Assembly: GCA_039177555.1 (NCBI GenBank)
Contig: JBCDFV010000003.1
Location: 143,354 to 207,353 of the forward strand
Source: JANQGH01 sp039177555
GTDB lineage: Bacteria > Pseudomonadota > Alphaproteobacteria > DSM-16000 > Inquilinaceae
Length of the DNA stretch: 64,000 nucleotides
Direction: 5' to 3'
Position numbers and translations under genes: made by a program. Shown here piece by piece: positions 1-8,768 of the stretch. The notes beneath the pieces are model-generated. The model searched no databases. It was given only the letters and a program-made list of their open reading frames with translations, and had not been told where the DNA came from. Position 1 is the first letter of the stretch, and every line of letters begins with the position of its first letter.

Positions 1-850
1 TGTTGCCCAGCGCCTGCAGGAACAAGAGGCCGAGACCCGGCCATTGGAACACGGCCTCGGCAACGATGGCGAAGGCAACCAGGAAGCCGAGCTGAATGCC
101 GCTGACCGTGATGATCGGGATCAGCGTGTTGCGCAGCGCGTGCGACAGGTTGATCTTGCGCGGTGCCAGACCCCGCGCGCGGGCGAAACGCACATAGTCG
201 GTCTGCAAGACCTCAAGCATCTCCGCCCGCACCAGCCGCGCGATCAAGGCCACCTGGCTGATCGCCAGCGACAGGGCCGGCATGATCAGTGCCTTCAGGC
301 CGGACCAGGTCAGAAGCCCGGTGGACCACCAGCCGATATCGACCGTCTCGCCGCGCCCGAAGGACGGCAGCCAGCCGAGATGCACGGAGAACAGGAAGAT
401 CAGCAGAATGCCGACGACGAAGGTCGGCAGCGAGACACCGACGATCGACCCGACCATCAGCGCCGACGACACCCAGCTATCGCGATAGACAGCGGCGAAA
501 ACGCCGAGCGGGATGCCGATGGCGAGCGACAGGATCAGGGCGGAAAAGGCGAGTTCCATGGTCGCCGGGATGCGTTCCAGCAACAGGTCGCCGACCGGGC
601 GCTGCGCGGAATAGGAGATGCCGAACTCGCCCTGAATGGCACCACCCAGAAACGACAGGTAGCGGACGACCCAGGGTTCATCCAGCCGCAGCCTTTCGGC
701 CAGGATCGCCCGGTCTTCCGGCGTCGCCTGAATGCCCAGAATGCTGGCGACCGGGTCACCAACCAGCGACGTCAGCAGAAAGGCGAGAACGCTGACAACC
801 AGGATGACCAGAACCGCGTGCAGGCTGCGCTGGACCAGTATGCTCAGCAC
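1..850 (-). CDS. Dipeptide-type ABC transporter permease (DppB family), C-terminus outside window
   Basis: Inner-membrane permease subunit of a peptide/nickel/opine-type ABC importer. Translating the minus strand gives a hydrophobic protein starting VLSILVQRSLHAVLVILVVS. It carries the DppB-type residues IPLGVFAAVYRDS and, near the window edge, the EAA-like segment RARGLAPRKINLSHALRNT. About 283 codons are present and the last transmembrane part lies beyond base 1. I chose a GTG start at 850 because an in-frame TGA lies just upstream and no ATG fits. It follows the binding-protein gene by about 47 bases on the same strand, so the two are probably one operon, with a DppC partner expected outside the window. 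Confidence 0.88.
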   Translation of the reverse strand, partial: MLSILVQRSLHAVLVILVVSVLAFLLTSLVGDPVASILGIQATPEDRAILAERLRLDEPWVVRYLSFLGGAIQGEFGISYSAQRPVGDLLLERIPATMELAFSALILSLAIGIPLGVFAAVYRDSWVSSALMVGSIVGVSLPTFVVGILLIFLFSVHLGWLPSFGRGETVDIGWWSTGLLTWSGLKALIMPALSLAISQVALIARLVRAEMLEVLQTDYVRFARARGLAPRKINLSHALRNTLIPIITVSGIQLGFLVAFAIVAEAVFQWPGLGLLFLQALGN

Positions 851-897
851 GCACGCGCCTCTGGCCGTGGGGTCATGTCAGCGTCTCGCGGTAGGTG

Positions 898-2496
898 TTA
901 CTCGCCGATCGTCACGTTCTGCAGGGTCAAGGTCGCATCACCCCGGATCGGGGCCTCGACAGTATCCTGCATGCCCCAGGTGATCATCGGCTGGTGCAGG
1001 TAGACCGCACTGATCGTGTCGCGCGCTGCCTCCATGCCCATGCGGTAGAGCTCCTCGCGCCGCGCCTCGTCAAAGGTGACCGGCAGTTCGCGCGACACCT
1101 GGTCGACGGTCTCATTGGAATAGAGCGCCCAGTTGAAGAAGCCTTCATTGGCGTCCGCGTCGCGCGTCATCATGGTCGCGGTGAAGGTGTCCTGGCTGTC
1201 GAAGCTGTTGGCGCCGTTGCCGATGAGGTGGAAACTGGAGGTCGGTCCGTTGACCAGCATGCGGGCAAACTCCGGCCAGACCATGCCGTTGACCCGGACC
1301 TCGATGCCGACACGGTCCAGCATGCCGGCCACCGCGCGGCAGATCTCCTCGGTGTTGACGTACCGTTCCAGCGGGCAGTTCAGCTGAGTGATGAAGCCGT
1401 CCGGATAGCCGGCCTCGGCCAAGAGGGCGCGGGCCGCGTCCGCGTCGTAACCCCAGGGCTGATCCAGATCGGCCTGATAGCCGCCAAAGCCGGGCACCGA
1501 CGGAATACCGACCACGCGGGCATCGCCGCGCATCACCCGGTCGACGATCAGGTCGGCGTCGACGGCATGGGCAATCGCCTGGCGCACGCGCACATCGCGG
1601 AACGGATTGTCCGTGATCGGCTCGCCATCATTCGTCCAAGTGTCCAGCGCGACATCGCGGGTGCCGTCCATCTCAAGCTGCATGAACAGCAGTTGCGGTT
1701 CCTGTTCGACATGGAAGCCGTCCGTGTTCTCCAGCCGTTCGACATCCTGCAGCGGCAGGTCGATGATCAGTTGAACCTCGCCGGACAGCAGGGCCGCAAC
1801 GCGGGTCGGGCCGGAGCCGATGGGTGAGTAGACGGCCTCGTCGACGTTGCCGGGGAAGTCGCCCCAATAGTCCTCGTTGCGGACGAACGAGGTGCGCACG
1901 CTGGGGTCGTGCTCGGTCAACGCCATCGGCCCGGTGCCGTTGGCGTTGCGCACGGTGAAGCCCTCCGCGCCCTCCGCGCCGAGATCGGGGATCTCCAGCG
2001 AATCGTTGGCCTCTAGCCAGGCGCGAGACATGACGAACATCCGGCTCATCTTGCGCGGCAGGATCGGGTCTGGATTGTTCGAGACCACGTCGACGGTCTG
2101 GTCATCGACGGCGGTTGCCTCCGCGACGTCGCCGAACAGGGAGGTGTAGAACCGGCTGTCCTTCTGGCGCATGATCGAAAAGGCGACGTCTTCGGCCGTC
2201 AGCGGCGTTCCGTCGTGAAAGGTCACGCCCTCGCGGATGTGAAAGCGCCAGGTGTTGTCGCCGAGATATTCCCAACTGGTCGCGATGCTGGGCACCAGTT
2301 CCATGTCCAGCGACAGGCCGACCACGCTGTCATAGACCTGGCGGAAGATCGCCGTGGTGACGAAGTCGTTGGTCGCGTGCGGGTCCATGGTCAGTGCCGG
2401 CGTGGTCCCGGCAAAGCGCAAGGTCTCCGCGCTCGCGGGCGCCGCCATTGCCAAGGCAACGGCCGTCGCCGTGGCCATAATCGTGTGCTTGAGCAT
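898..2496 (-). CDS. Periplasmic solute-binding protein of peptide-type ABC importer (SBP_bac_5/DppA family)
   Basis: A 532-residue extracytoplasmic binding protein that would deliver its ligand to the DppB-type permease encoded just downstream. Residues 1-23 form a classical signal peptide (MLKHTIM, then a hydrophobic stretch, then PASA before ETLRFAG). The mature protein has the cluster C signature of this family, including TPALTMDPHATNDFV and HIREGVTFHDGTPLTAEDV. The ATG at 2496 is preferred over an upstream TTG at 2541 because it begins the signal peptide and has AAGGGGA nine bases upstream. The gene diverges from the amidohydrolase and ATPase genes on the other strand. The ligand cannot be told from sequence; peptides, modified amino acids or opines are possible. 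Confidence 0.92.
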   Translation of the reverse strand: MLKHTIMATATAVALAMAAPASAETLRFAGTTPALTMDPHATNDFVTTAIFRQVYDSVVGLSLDMELVPSIATSWEYLGDNTWRFHIREGVTFHDGTPLTAEDVAFSIMRQKDSRFYTSLFGDVAEATAVDDQTVDVVSNNPDPILPRKMSRMFVMSRAWLEANDSLEIPDLGAEGAEGFTVRNANGTGPMALTEHDPSVRTSFVRNEDYWGDFPGNVDEAVYSPIGSGPTRVAALLSGEVQLIIDLPLQDVERLENTDGFHVEQEPQLLFMQLEMDGTRDVALDTWTNDGEPITDNPFRDVRVRQAIAHAVDADLIVDRVMRGDARVVGIPSVPGFGGYQADLDQPWGYDADAARALLAEAGYPDGFITQLNCPLERYVNTEEICRAVAGMLDRVGIEVRVNGMVWPEFARMLVNGPTSSFHLIGNGANSFDSQDTFTATMMTRDADANEGFFNWALYSNETVDQVSRELPVTFDEARREELYRMGMEAARDTISAVYLHQPMITWGMQDTVEAPIRGDATLTLQNVTIGE

Positions 2497-2720
2497 CGTG
2501 TGAAGTCCCCTTGCTATCGCCATCTGTCCCAGAACGGGCAAACGCGTTACCGCCGCGCTTTTCGGGCCCTGTACGGGAATGTTCCCATCGTTCTATCATT
2601 TGATCAAGCCGCTTTACGCCCTGCGTCGGGTAAGACATCATTGAGGGGTATCCGATTGGGGGGTTGGGTCCGCCCGAAGTGCCGGGCGGCCCGTTTGCGG
2701 GTGATGGGGAGGTCGAGCCT
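2497..2720. promoter_or_regulatory. Divergent intergenic region between dppA-like gene and amidohydrolase
   Basis: This 224-base gap must hold promoters for both directions. Visible symmetrical sites are GGGAA-TG-TTCCC at 2575-2586 and the 8-base palindrome TTGATCAA at 2600-2607. A possible leftward -35 (TTGATC) lies within the palindrome, but its -10 (GAACAT) is weak. The amidohydrolase has a good ribosome site, GGGGAGG, eight bases before its ATG. No transcription factor can be named. Confidence 0.4.
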
Positions 2721-4007
2721 ATGTCAATCATCGTTCTCAGAAACGCGCTGTTGTTCGACGGACGGTCGGACGATCTGCGAGACGGTGTCGACATTGTCGT
2801 GGAGGACAACCGCGTGCGCGAGATCGTCGACGGGCGCGCCTCCGTCGGCAACGCGATCGAAATCGACGTCAAGGGCCGCACGGTGCTGCCCGGCCTGATC
2901 GACGCGCATGTGCACGTCTTTGCCGTGCATCTGAACGCGTACAGGACCAAGGACTATCCGCTGACCTATCTGACCGTGCTGGCACTGCCCCGGATCAAGG
3001 CCATGCTGGACCGGGGGTTCACCACCGTGCGCGATGTCGCCGGGGGCGATTTCGGCATCAAGGATGCGCTGGCGCGGAACCTGATCCCCGGCCCCCGCGC
3101 CTTTGTCGGCGGTCCCGGCCTGACCCAGACGGGCGGTCATGGCGACCATCGCAGCCGGACCGACAGCAGCGACGATTTGTGCGGCTGCGCCAATGGCTTG
3201 GACTTCACCCGTCGCCTGGTTGACGGTCCTGACCAGATGCGCCTGGCGGTCCGCGACGAACTGCGCAAGGGTGCCGACCACATCAAGGTGATGGCCAGCG
3301 GCGGCGTGGGTTCGCCCCATGACTCGATCGACGACTGCCAGTTTTCCGAAGAAGAGTTGCGGATCGCGGCGGAGGAAACGGCATTGCGCGGCACGTACGT
3401 CGCGGCCCACACCTACGGCAGCAAGGCCGTACAGCGCGCGGTCGGCAACGGCATCCGTACGGTCGAACACTGCAACCTGATCGACGAGGAAACCGCCATC
3501 TTCGTGCGCGACCACAACGCCTTCGTCGTGCCGACCATGGTCTGTTATGAGGTCACCGAACGGCACGGCGACGATATGGGCCTGTCGCCCGTGGTGATGG
3601 AAAAGCTGCGCTACGTCATCGAGGGCGGCCTGAGGATGCTGGAATACTGCGCCCGGTCCGGCACCAAGATGGGCTTTGGCAGCGATCTGATGGGCGAGAT
3701 GGAGTTTGCCCAGGCGCACGAGTTCGTCATCCGCGCCCAGGTGCAAAAGCCCATCGACGTGTTGCGCTCGGCCACCTCGATCAACGCGGACATCCTGAAC
3801 CGGAGCGGCGAGCTTGGCTGCGTCGCCCCCGGCGCGCTGGCCGATATGGTGGTTGTCGACGGCAACCCGCTGGACGACATCGCGCTGCTCGACGGCCAGG
3901 GCGAGAACCTGTCCGTGATCTTGCAGGACGGGCGGCTTTACAAAAACCGGCTGCCGGTGCGGGAGGTTTCGACCGCGACGGGCGCGCCCGCCTCCGCGGC
4001 CCACTAA
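2721..4007 (+). CDS. Metal-dependent amidohydrolase (imidazolonepropionase/prolidase-like)
   Basis: A 428-residue cytoplasmic amidohydrolase-superfamily enzyme that would hydrolyse an amide, peptide or cyclic amide bond. The metal-binding HxH is at His63 and His65 (DAHVHV). Lys189 (HIKVMASGG) is in place to be the carboxylated bridging lysine, His230 and His250 follow, and Asp322 (GFGSDL) is the expected catalytic Asp. The C-terminus has the usual urease-like closing segment ending in ADMVVVDGNPLDD. The start at 2721 has GGGGAGG upstream; a longer in-frame reading from 2664 lacks support. It leads the rightward unit with two peptide-importer ATPases, so the imported compound is likely its substrate, perhaps an X-Pro-like dipeptide or an acyl-amino acid. 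Confidence 0.87.
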   Translation: MSIIVLRNALLFDGRSDDLRDGVDIVVEDNRVREIVDGRASVGNAIEIDVKGRTVLPGLIDAHVHVFAVHLNAYRTKDYPLTYLTVLALPRIKAMLDRGFTTVRDVAGGDFGIKDALARNLIPGPRAFVGGPGLTQTGGHGDHRSRTDSSDDLCGCANGLDFTRRLVDGPDQMRLAVRDELRKGADHIKVMASGGVGSPHDSIDDCQFSEEELRIAAEETALRGTYVAAHTYGSKAVQRAVGNGIRTVEHCNLIDEETAIFVRDHNAFVVPTMVCYEVTERHGDDMGLSPVVMEKLRYVIEGGLRMLEYCARSGTKMGFGSDLMGEMEFAQAHEFVIRAQVQKPIDVLRSATSINADILNRSGELGCVAPGALADMVVVDGNPLDDIALLDGQGENLSVILQDGRLYKNRLPVREVSTATGAPASAAH

Positions 4008-4025
4008 GCCAGCCGCCGGCCGAAC

Positions 4026-4994
4026 ATGAATCGACCGGCCGCGCCGCTCTTGGACCTTCGCGCCCTGACCGTTCGGTTGGGGCGTTCGGAACGGTCACCC
4101 TCGGTGCTCGACCAGATAACGCTTGCGCTCCAGGCCGGCGAGATCATGGGCCTGGTCGGCGAATCCGGCGCTGGCAAGTCCATGACGGGCGCGGCCATCA
4201 TCGACCTGCTGGAAGCGCCGCTGACCAAGACGGGCGGCGAGATCTGGTTGAACGGCGACCGCATCGACGATCTGCCGGAAAGCGCGAAACGCAAGCTGCG
4301 CGGCGCCAAGATCGGCATGATCTTCCAGGACCCCGCAACCTCGCTGAACCCGGTGCTGACGATCGGCCACCAGTTGACCGAAACCATCCGCCAGCACACC
4401 GACCTGGACCATCGGCAGGCGCACGACAGGGCCGTCGACCTTCTAGCCGATGTCGGCATCCCGTCGCCGGCCGAACGGCTGGGCAGCTATCCGCACGAGT
4501 TTTCCGGCGGCATGCGCCAGCGGGTGGTCATCGCCTTGGCCTTGGCGGGCAATCCCGACCTGATCATCGCTGATGAGCCGACCACGGCGTTGGACGTCTC
4601 TATCCAGGCGCAGATCATCACGCTGTTGAAGGATGTGGCGGCAGAGCGGGGTGCCGGCGTGCTGTTGATCACCCATGATTTGGGCGTGATCGCGGAGATT
4701 GCCGACCGGGTCGCGGTGATGTATGCCGGCCGCATCGTTGAGATCGCGCCGATGGCCGACATCCTGGATGCGCCCCACCACCCCTATACCAAGGCGTTGA
4801 TGCGCTCGATTCCCCTGGTCGGCGACCGGCGAGAGCGGCTGCCGCAGATCCAGGGCGCCATGCCCCGTGTGGGCGCAAGGCCGCCCGGCTGTGCCTTCCA
4901 CCCGCGCTGTCCCAGCCGCCTGGACCGGTGCGACCGCGACCGCCCCGATCTCGAAACCAAGGACGGCGTTCGCGTCGCCTGCTGGGCGGTGTAG
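4026..4994 (+). CDS. ABC importer ATPase, DppD/OppD family
   Basis: First of two ATPases that would power the peptide-type importer whose permease and binding protein are encoded on the opposite strand nearby. It has 322 residues: Walker A GESGAGKS at 45-52, signature SGGMRQR at 160-166, Walker B LIIADEP ending near 185, and a switch His in LLITHDLG. The C-terminal oligopeptide-transporter domain is marked by GCAFHPRCPSRLDRC. It lies 18 bases after the amidohydrolase stop and 13 bases before the second ATPase, so the three genes are almost certainly one operon. The ribosome site before the ATG at 4026 is weak, which suggests translational coupling. Confidence 0.93.
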   Translation: MNRPAAPLLDLRALTVRLGRSERSPSVLDQITLALQAGEIMGLVGESGAGKSMTGAAIIDLLEAPLTKTGGEIWLNGDRIDDLPESAKRKLRGAKIGMIFQDPATSLNPVLTIGHQLTETIRQHTDLDHRQAHDRAVDLLADVGIPSPAERLGSYPHEFSGGMRQRVVIALALAGNPDLIIADEPTTALDVSIQAQIITLLKDVAAERGAGVLLITHDLGVIAEIADRVAVMYAGRIVEIAPMADILDAPHHPYTKALMRSIPLVGDRRERLPQIQGAMPRVGARPPGCAFHPRCPSRLDRCDRDRPDLETKDGVRVACWAV

Positions 4995-5007
4995 GGTGTT
5001 GACGTCC

Positions 5008-6018
5008 ATGATCGTCCCCCAAACCGCGTCCGACACCGGGCAGGACCAACACGTCAGTGTCAGCGGGCTTGTGCGCACCTTCGATGCGTCCCAGCCGTGG
5101 CTGGTGCGCGTGATCGGCCGGCAAGGTCGGCGGATCGTGCGTGCCGTCGACGATCTCAGTTTTTCGATCGCGCGGGGCAAAACCCTGGGGCTGGTCGGCG
5201 AATCGGGCTGCGGCAAGTCGACGGTCGCGCGCTGCCTTGCCGGCTTGCTCAGCCCCAATGCCGGATCGATCCGCATCGCCGGCGCAGCCGCCAGCGGCAC
5301 GCCGGCGCGGGGCGAGATCCAGATGGTGTTTCAGGACCCCTATTCCAGCCTGAATCCGCGCTGGCGGGTGCGCGAGGCGGTCGGCGACTCCCTACTGGCG
5401 TTCGGGCTGGCGAGCAACCGATCGCAGATGGGCGAACAGGTCGCCAAGCTGCTGATCGATGTCGGCCTGGCGCCGGAAGACGGCGCGCGCTACCCACACG
5501 AATTCTCAGGCGGCCAGCGGCAGCGCGTTGCGATCGCGCGCGCGATCGCGTCGAAACCGTCGATCCTGATCGCCGACGAGCCGACCTCGGCGCTCGACGT
5601 CTCGGTGCAGGCCCAGATCCTGAACCTGCTGCGCGACCTGCAGGCGGCGCGCGGCCTGACCTGCCTGTTCATCAGCCACGATCTCGGCGTGGTCGATCAC
5701 ATGGCCGATACGGTCGGCGTCATGTATCTGGGACGGCTGGTCGAGCTGCGCGGCAAGGAAGACCTGTTCGAACGGCCGCTGCACCCGTACACGCGCATGC
5801 TGATCGAAACCGCCCCCCGCCTGCGACGATCGAACCAGCAAAGGTCGGCGGTCCGCGGCGAGGTGCCGAGCCCCCTGGCGCCGCCACCCGGCTGCGCCTT
5901 CCACCCGCGCTGCCCGCTCGCCAACGACCGCTGCCGCCGCGAAAGACCGGAACCGATCGCCATGCCGGACGGCGGTACTGTCGCCTGTCACGCGGTAGAG
6001 GAAGGACGGTTGGACTAA
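5008..6018 (+). CDS. ABC importer ATPase, DppF/OppF family
   Basis: Second ATPase of the peptide-type importer, 336 residues from the ATG at 5008. Walker A is GESGCGKS at 64-71, followed by the SGGQRQR signature, Walker B ILIADEPTSALDVS and switch FISHDLG. The C-terminus has the GCAFHPRCPLANDRC segment typical of OppF/DppF. An in-frame GTG at 4996 and TTG at 4999 are alternative starts; upstream reading overlaps the first ATPase and is not plausible. The stop overlaps the tail of the convergent FAD-oxidoreductase gene by four bases. Having a DppD and a DppF without an adjacent DppB/DppC is explained by the divergent half-operon at the left edge. Confidence 0.92.
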   Translation: MIVPQTASDTGQDQHVSVSGLVRTFDASQPWLVRVIGRQGRRIVRAVDDLSFSIARGKTLGLVGESGCGKSTVARCLAGLLSPNAGSIRIAGAAASGTPARGEIQMVFQDPYSSLNPRWRVREAVGDSLLAFGLASNRSQMGEQVAKLLIDVGLAPEDGARYPHEFSGGQRQRVAIARAIASKPSILIADEPTSALDVSVQAQILNLLRDLQAARGLTCLFISHDLGVVDHMADTVGVMYLGRLVELRGKEDLFERPLHPYTRMLIETAPRLRRSNQQRSAVRGEVPSPLAPPPGCAFHPRCPLANDRCRRERPEPIAMPDGGTVACHAVEEGRLD

Positions 6019-7334
6019 CCGTGCCCCGGCGGCCTCGACTCCGCCCGCCGATCGGCAATCATGCCCAACGGCAGCAAGAGCTGCGGTATCAGGGTTGCGA
6101 ACGCGTGGGCCTTGATCGGTCTCGGCGCGACGATGGGCAGGGGCAGGGCGTCTTCGTCGCCATCGACAGCGAACCGGCCGAGCGCACGGCCCAGCAGGGT
6201 GGTCAGGACGATACCCCGGCCATTGCAGGCGATCGGTGCCAGCCAGCCGGGGGCAGGCTGAAACAGGCGTGGCAGAAAATCACCGGTCAGGGTCGCACGG
6301 GCGCGCCAGACATAGTCCATGCGATCGAGCGAAAGCTGCGGGAACGTTGCGTTCAGCCTCTGGACGGCCCGGCGCGGAACCCGCGTCGCCCCGGCGGCCT
6401 GGCTGATCGGCGCCATGCCGCCGATGACGATGCGGTGATCGGCGGTCCAGCGGACGGCGAACAGGTTGTTGCGCGTGTCCGACAGGGATTCACGGCCGGG
6501 CAGCAGGTCCGCGCGCGCTGCCTCCGGCAAGACGGGCGTTGCCATCTGATAAACGATCAGCGGCACCGTGGACCGCCGCACCTTCGCCCCAGCGCGCAGG
6601 TCCGGCATCTGGGCGTTGGTCGCCTGGATCACGCGCGGGGCGCGGATGGTTGCCGCATCGGTTTCGATCAGCCATTGATCGGCGTCACGCCTGATTGATC
6701 GCACCGGCGACCGCTCGTGGATCTGCGCGCCCATCGTGGACGCCGCCCGGGCCAACCCGCGGGCATACGCCAACGGGTTCAGATGGCCGCCGGTCGAATC
6801 GACCATCGCGCCGTGAAACCGTTGGCTGCCGATGCGGTCGCGCGCCTCGTCCGCCTCCAGCCAGGTCACGCTGGCCCCGGCCGCGTGCCAATCCTCCATG
6901 CGCGCCCGCAGCTTTGGGACCAGGGACGCCGCATGGGCCGGGTGCAGCCAGCCGGTCGGAAACGCGTCACAGGCGATACGGTGCTTGGCGATCAGGTCGA
7001 AGACACCGCGCGCACCGCCTGCGACCAGGGAAACCAGATGCCTGCCCCGCGCGCCCAGGGTGGCGATCGCCTGGGAGGGGCCGACACGCGGCAGGCTGGG
7101 CACGACCAGCCCGCCATTCCGGCCGGACGCGCCGTCACCGATACGGCCTGCCTCGACCAGGACGGCGCTCAGCCCCGCCTCGGCCGCGTGCAGCGCGGTC
7201 GACAGCCCGAGAAAGCCGCCGCCGATGATCGCCAGGTCGGCCGAGATATCACCGGTCGCCGCCGGTGCCTCGAAGCGCTCCTTCGCGGTCGCGTGCCAAA
7301 GACTGGCGGCGATGTCGTCCGGCCCGGCGGTCAC
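6015..7334 (-). CDS. FAD-dependent oxidoreductase, DAO family (amine/amino acid oxidase-like)
   Basis: A roughly 439-residue flavoprotein of the D-amino-acid-oxidase superfamily, closest in style to gamma-glutamylputrescine oxidase-like proteins. The FAD-binding Rossmann motif IIGGGFLGL is near residues 36-44 and is followed by the typical RIGDGASGRNGG loop. The probable reaction is oxidation of a secondary or primary amine with release of aldehyde or keto acid. No ATG fits; the GTG at 7334 has GGGGCGG about eight bases upstream, while a TTG at 7388 would add 18 residues without a ribosome site. It is divergent from the aminotransferase-fold gene at 7463. Substrate is unknown; the peptide importer and hydantoinase genes nearby suggest an amino-acid derivative. 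Confidence 0.82.
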   Translation of the reverse strand: MTAGPDDIAASLWHATAKERFEAPAATGDISADLAIIGGGFLGLSTALHAAEAGLSAVLVEAGRIGDGASGRNGGLVVPSLPRVGPSQAIATLGARGRHLVSLVAGGARGVFDLIAKHRIACDAFPTGWLHPAHAASLVPKLRARMEDWHAAGASVTWLEADEARDRIGSQRFHGAMVDSTGGHLNPLAYARGLARAASTMGAQIHERSPVRSIRRDADQWLIETDAATIRAPRVIQATNAQMPDLRAGAKVRRSTVPLIVYQMATPVLPEAARADLLPGRESLSDTRNNLFAVRWTADHRIVIGGMAPISQAAGATRVPRRAVQRLNATFPQLSLDRMDYVWRARATLTGDFLPRLFQPAPGWLAPIACNGRGIVLTTLLGRALGRFAVDGDEDALPLPIVAPRPIKAHAFATLIPQLLLPLGMIADRRAESRPPGHG

Positions 7335-7462
7335 GACCGGCCGCCCCGACCAACCTTCGATTGGCAGCCATGTCCAAGCCGGTGGCAAAAGCGCTGGTCG
7401 GCGGACCCGGCGCCCCTATAGGATCGCCCCACCTTCCCGAACCGCCTCCGACACGTCGAACG

Positions 7463-8752
7463 ATGCCCCATCAAGCCGCCAACAACCGTGCCTTTGACAA
7501 GGATCTGCTGGCCGAAATCCGCGCCCGGTTCCTGCATGTCGACCATTGCCCGATCATTGATGAGCCGCGTGTGTTTCTGGAAAGCGGTGGCGGCTCGCTG
7601 AAGCTGAAGACGGCGATCGAGGCGGCGGCGGACGTCTCCGGCCTGCCGGACCAGGAAGGGCGCGACAATGACGCGTCGCGCTTTCTGTCCTCGGTCATCA
7701 ACAAGGGGCGCGAGGATCTGCGCCTGCTGTTCGGCTGCGGCGACACGGGCCAGGTGGTTTCGGGCGAAACCGGGACAGAGCTTTTGTACAAGTTCATCCG
7801 CGCGGTCGCGCTGACAGCCCCGCCTGGGCCGGTGGTTTCCTGCAATTTGGAACATCCGGCAACCTTCGACGCGGCGCGCCAATGGGCCGACTATACCGGG
7901 CGCGACTGGAACGAGGTCGAGTTCGACGCCCTGTCGGGAACCGTCCAACCGGAAGACTACGCCCGTACGGTGACGCCGGACACGCGCATCGCGACGGTGA
8001 TCCATACCAGCCAACTGACCGGCTTTCGCGTCGATCTCGTTGGCATCGTCAAGGCGATACGGGCGATCGCGCCGGACTGCTTCGTCATCGTCGACGGCAT
8101 TCAGCAGGCACCGCACGGCGATATCGACGTGCTGGCGTACGGCGCGGATGCGTACGTGTTCTCGCCCTATAAGGCCTTCTCGCGGCTGGCCGTCGGCTTC
8201 GGCTGGGTCGGCGACCGGCTGTCGGACGTGCGCCACGACCACATGCTGTCGAAGAACCCAAGGCTGTGGGAGTTGGGCTCGCGCGATCCCGGCATCTATG
8301 CGGCGCAGACCGCCGTGACAGACTATCTGGCCTGGCTCGGCAGCCGGCACATCGACGGCGGCGACCGCGGCGACCTCGTGCGTGCCGGCGCGGCGGCGAT
8401 GGCGGGCCAGGAACAGGCGCTGGTCTCTCTGCTTCTTGACGGCGAAGATGGGCTGCCCGGCCTGTTCGACATTCCCGGCATCGCGGTCATCGGCCCCCGT
8501 GCGCTCGATGAGCGGGCGGGCATCGTCTCCTTCACCTTGCGCGGCGTGCCCTCGCCGGAGATCGTGCGCCTGCTGGCGGCGCGCGGCATTCGCGTGCACG
8601 CCCGCATCGACGATGGCTATTCGGGCCACATCCTGGCGGCGCTGGACCTGCCGGATTGCGTCCGCGTGGCGCTCTGCCACTACAACACCGCCGACGAGAT
8701 CCGTCGCCTCTTGACCGAGATGGCGAGCCTGTCGAAAGACCTGGCCGGCTGA
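7463..8752 (+). CDS. Class V aminotransferase-fold PLP enzyme (cysteine desulfurase/CsdA-like family)
   Basis: A 429-residue pyridoxal-phosphate enzyme of fold type I, class V. Lys237 (FSPYKAF) is the expected Schiff-base lysine, with the cofactor Asp211 in VIVDGIQQAPHG, 26 residues earlier as usual for the class. There is no conserved active-site Cys loop that would prove cysteine desulfurase activity, and there are no iron-sulfur assembly genes nearby, so an aminotransferase, lyase or epimerase role on an amino-acid derivative is more likely. The ATG at 7463 is preferred over longer readings that overlap the divergent FAD gene. It is convergent with hyuB, and a short hairpin spans both stop codons. 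Confidence 0.82.
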   Translation: MPHQAANNRAFDKDLLAEIRARFLHVDHCPIIDEPRVFLESGGGSLKLKTAIEAAADVSGLPDQEGRDNDASRFLSSVINKGREDLRLLFGCGDTGQVVSGETGTELLYKFIRAVALTAPPGPVVSCNLEHPATFDAARQWADYTGRDWNEVEFDALSGTVQPEDYARTVTPDTRIATVIHTSQLTGFRVDLVGIVKAIRAIAPDCFVIVDGIQQAPHGDIDVLAYGADAYVFSPYKAFSRLAVGFGWVGDRLSDVRHDHMLSKNPRLWELGSRDPGIYAAQTAVTDYLAWLGSRHIDGGDRGDLVRAGAAAMAGQEQALVSLLLDGEDGLPGLFDIPGIAVIGPRALDERAGIVSFTLRGVPSPEIVRLLAARGIRVHARIDDGYSGHILAALDLPDCVRVALCHYNTADEIRRLLTEMASLSKDLAG

Positions 8753-8768
8753 CGCCAAGCGCTCAGCC
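8747..8768. terminator. Short inverted repeat spanning two convergent stop codons
   Basis: GGCTGA at 8747-8752 and TCAGCC at 8763-8768 form a perfect six-base stem with a ten-base loop. The left arm includes the stop codon of the aminotransferase-fold gene and the right arm the stop of hyuB. There is no T-run, so a Rho-independent role is doubtful. It may act as a weak bidirectional 3'-end hairpin. Confidence 0.3.

Noticed and set aside
44..1003. A 319-residue open frame on the plus strand with Gln/Arg/Asp-rich composition
   Set aside because: It is a shadow of the DppB-type permease and binding-protein genes on the minus strand. Its composition matches no family.
2724..4004. Long antisense open frame opposite the amidohydrolase
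   Set aside because: It lacks family motifs and mirrors the real gene; typical for GC-rich coding DNA.
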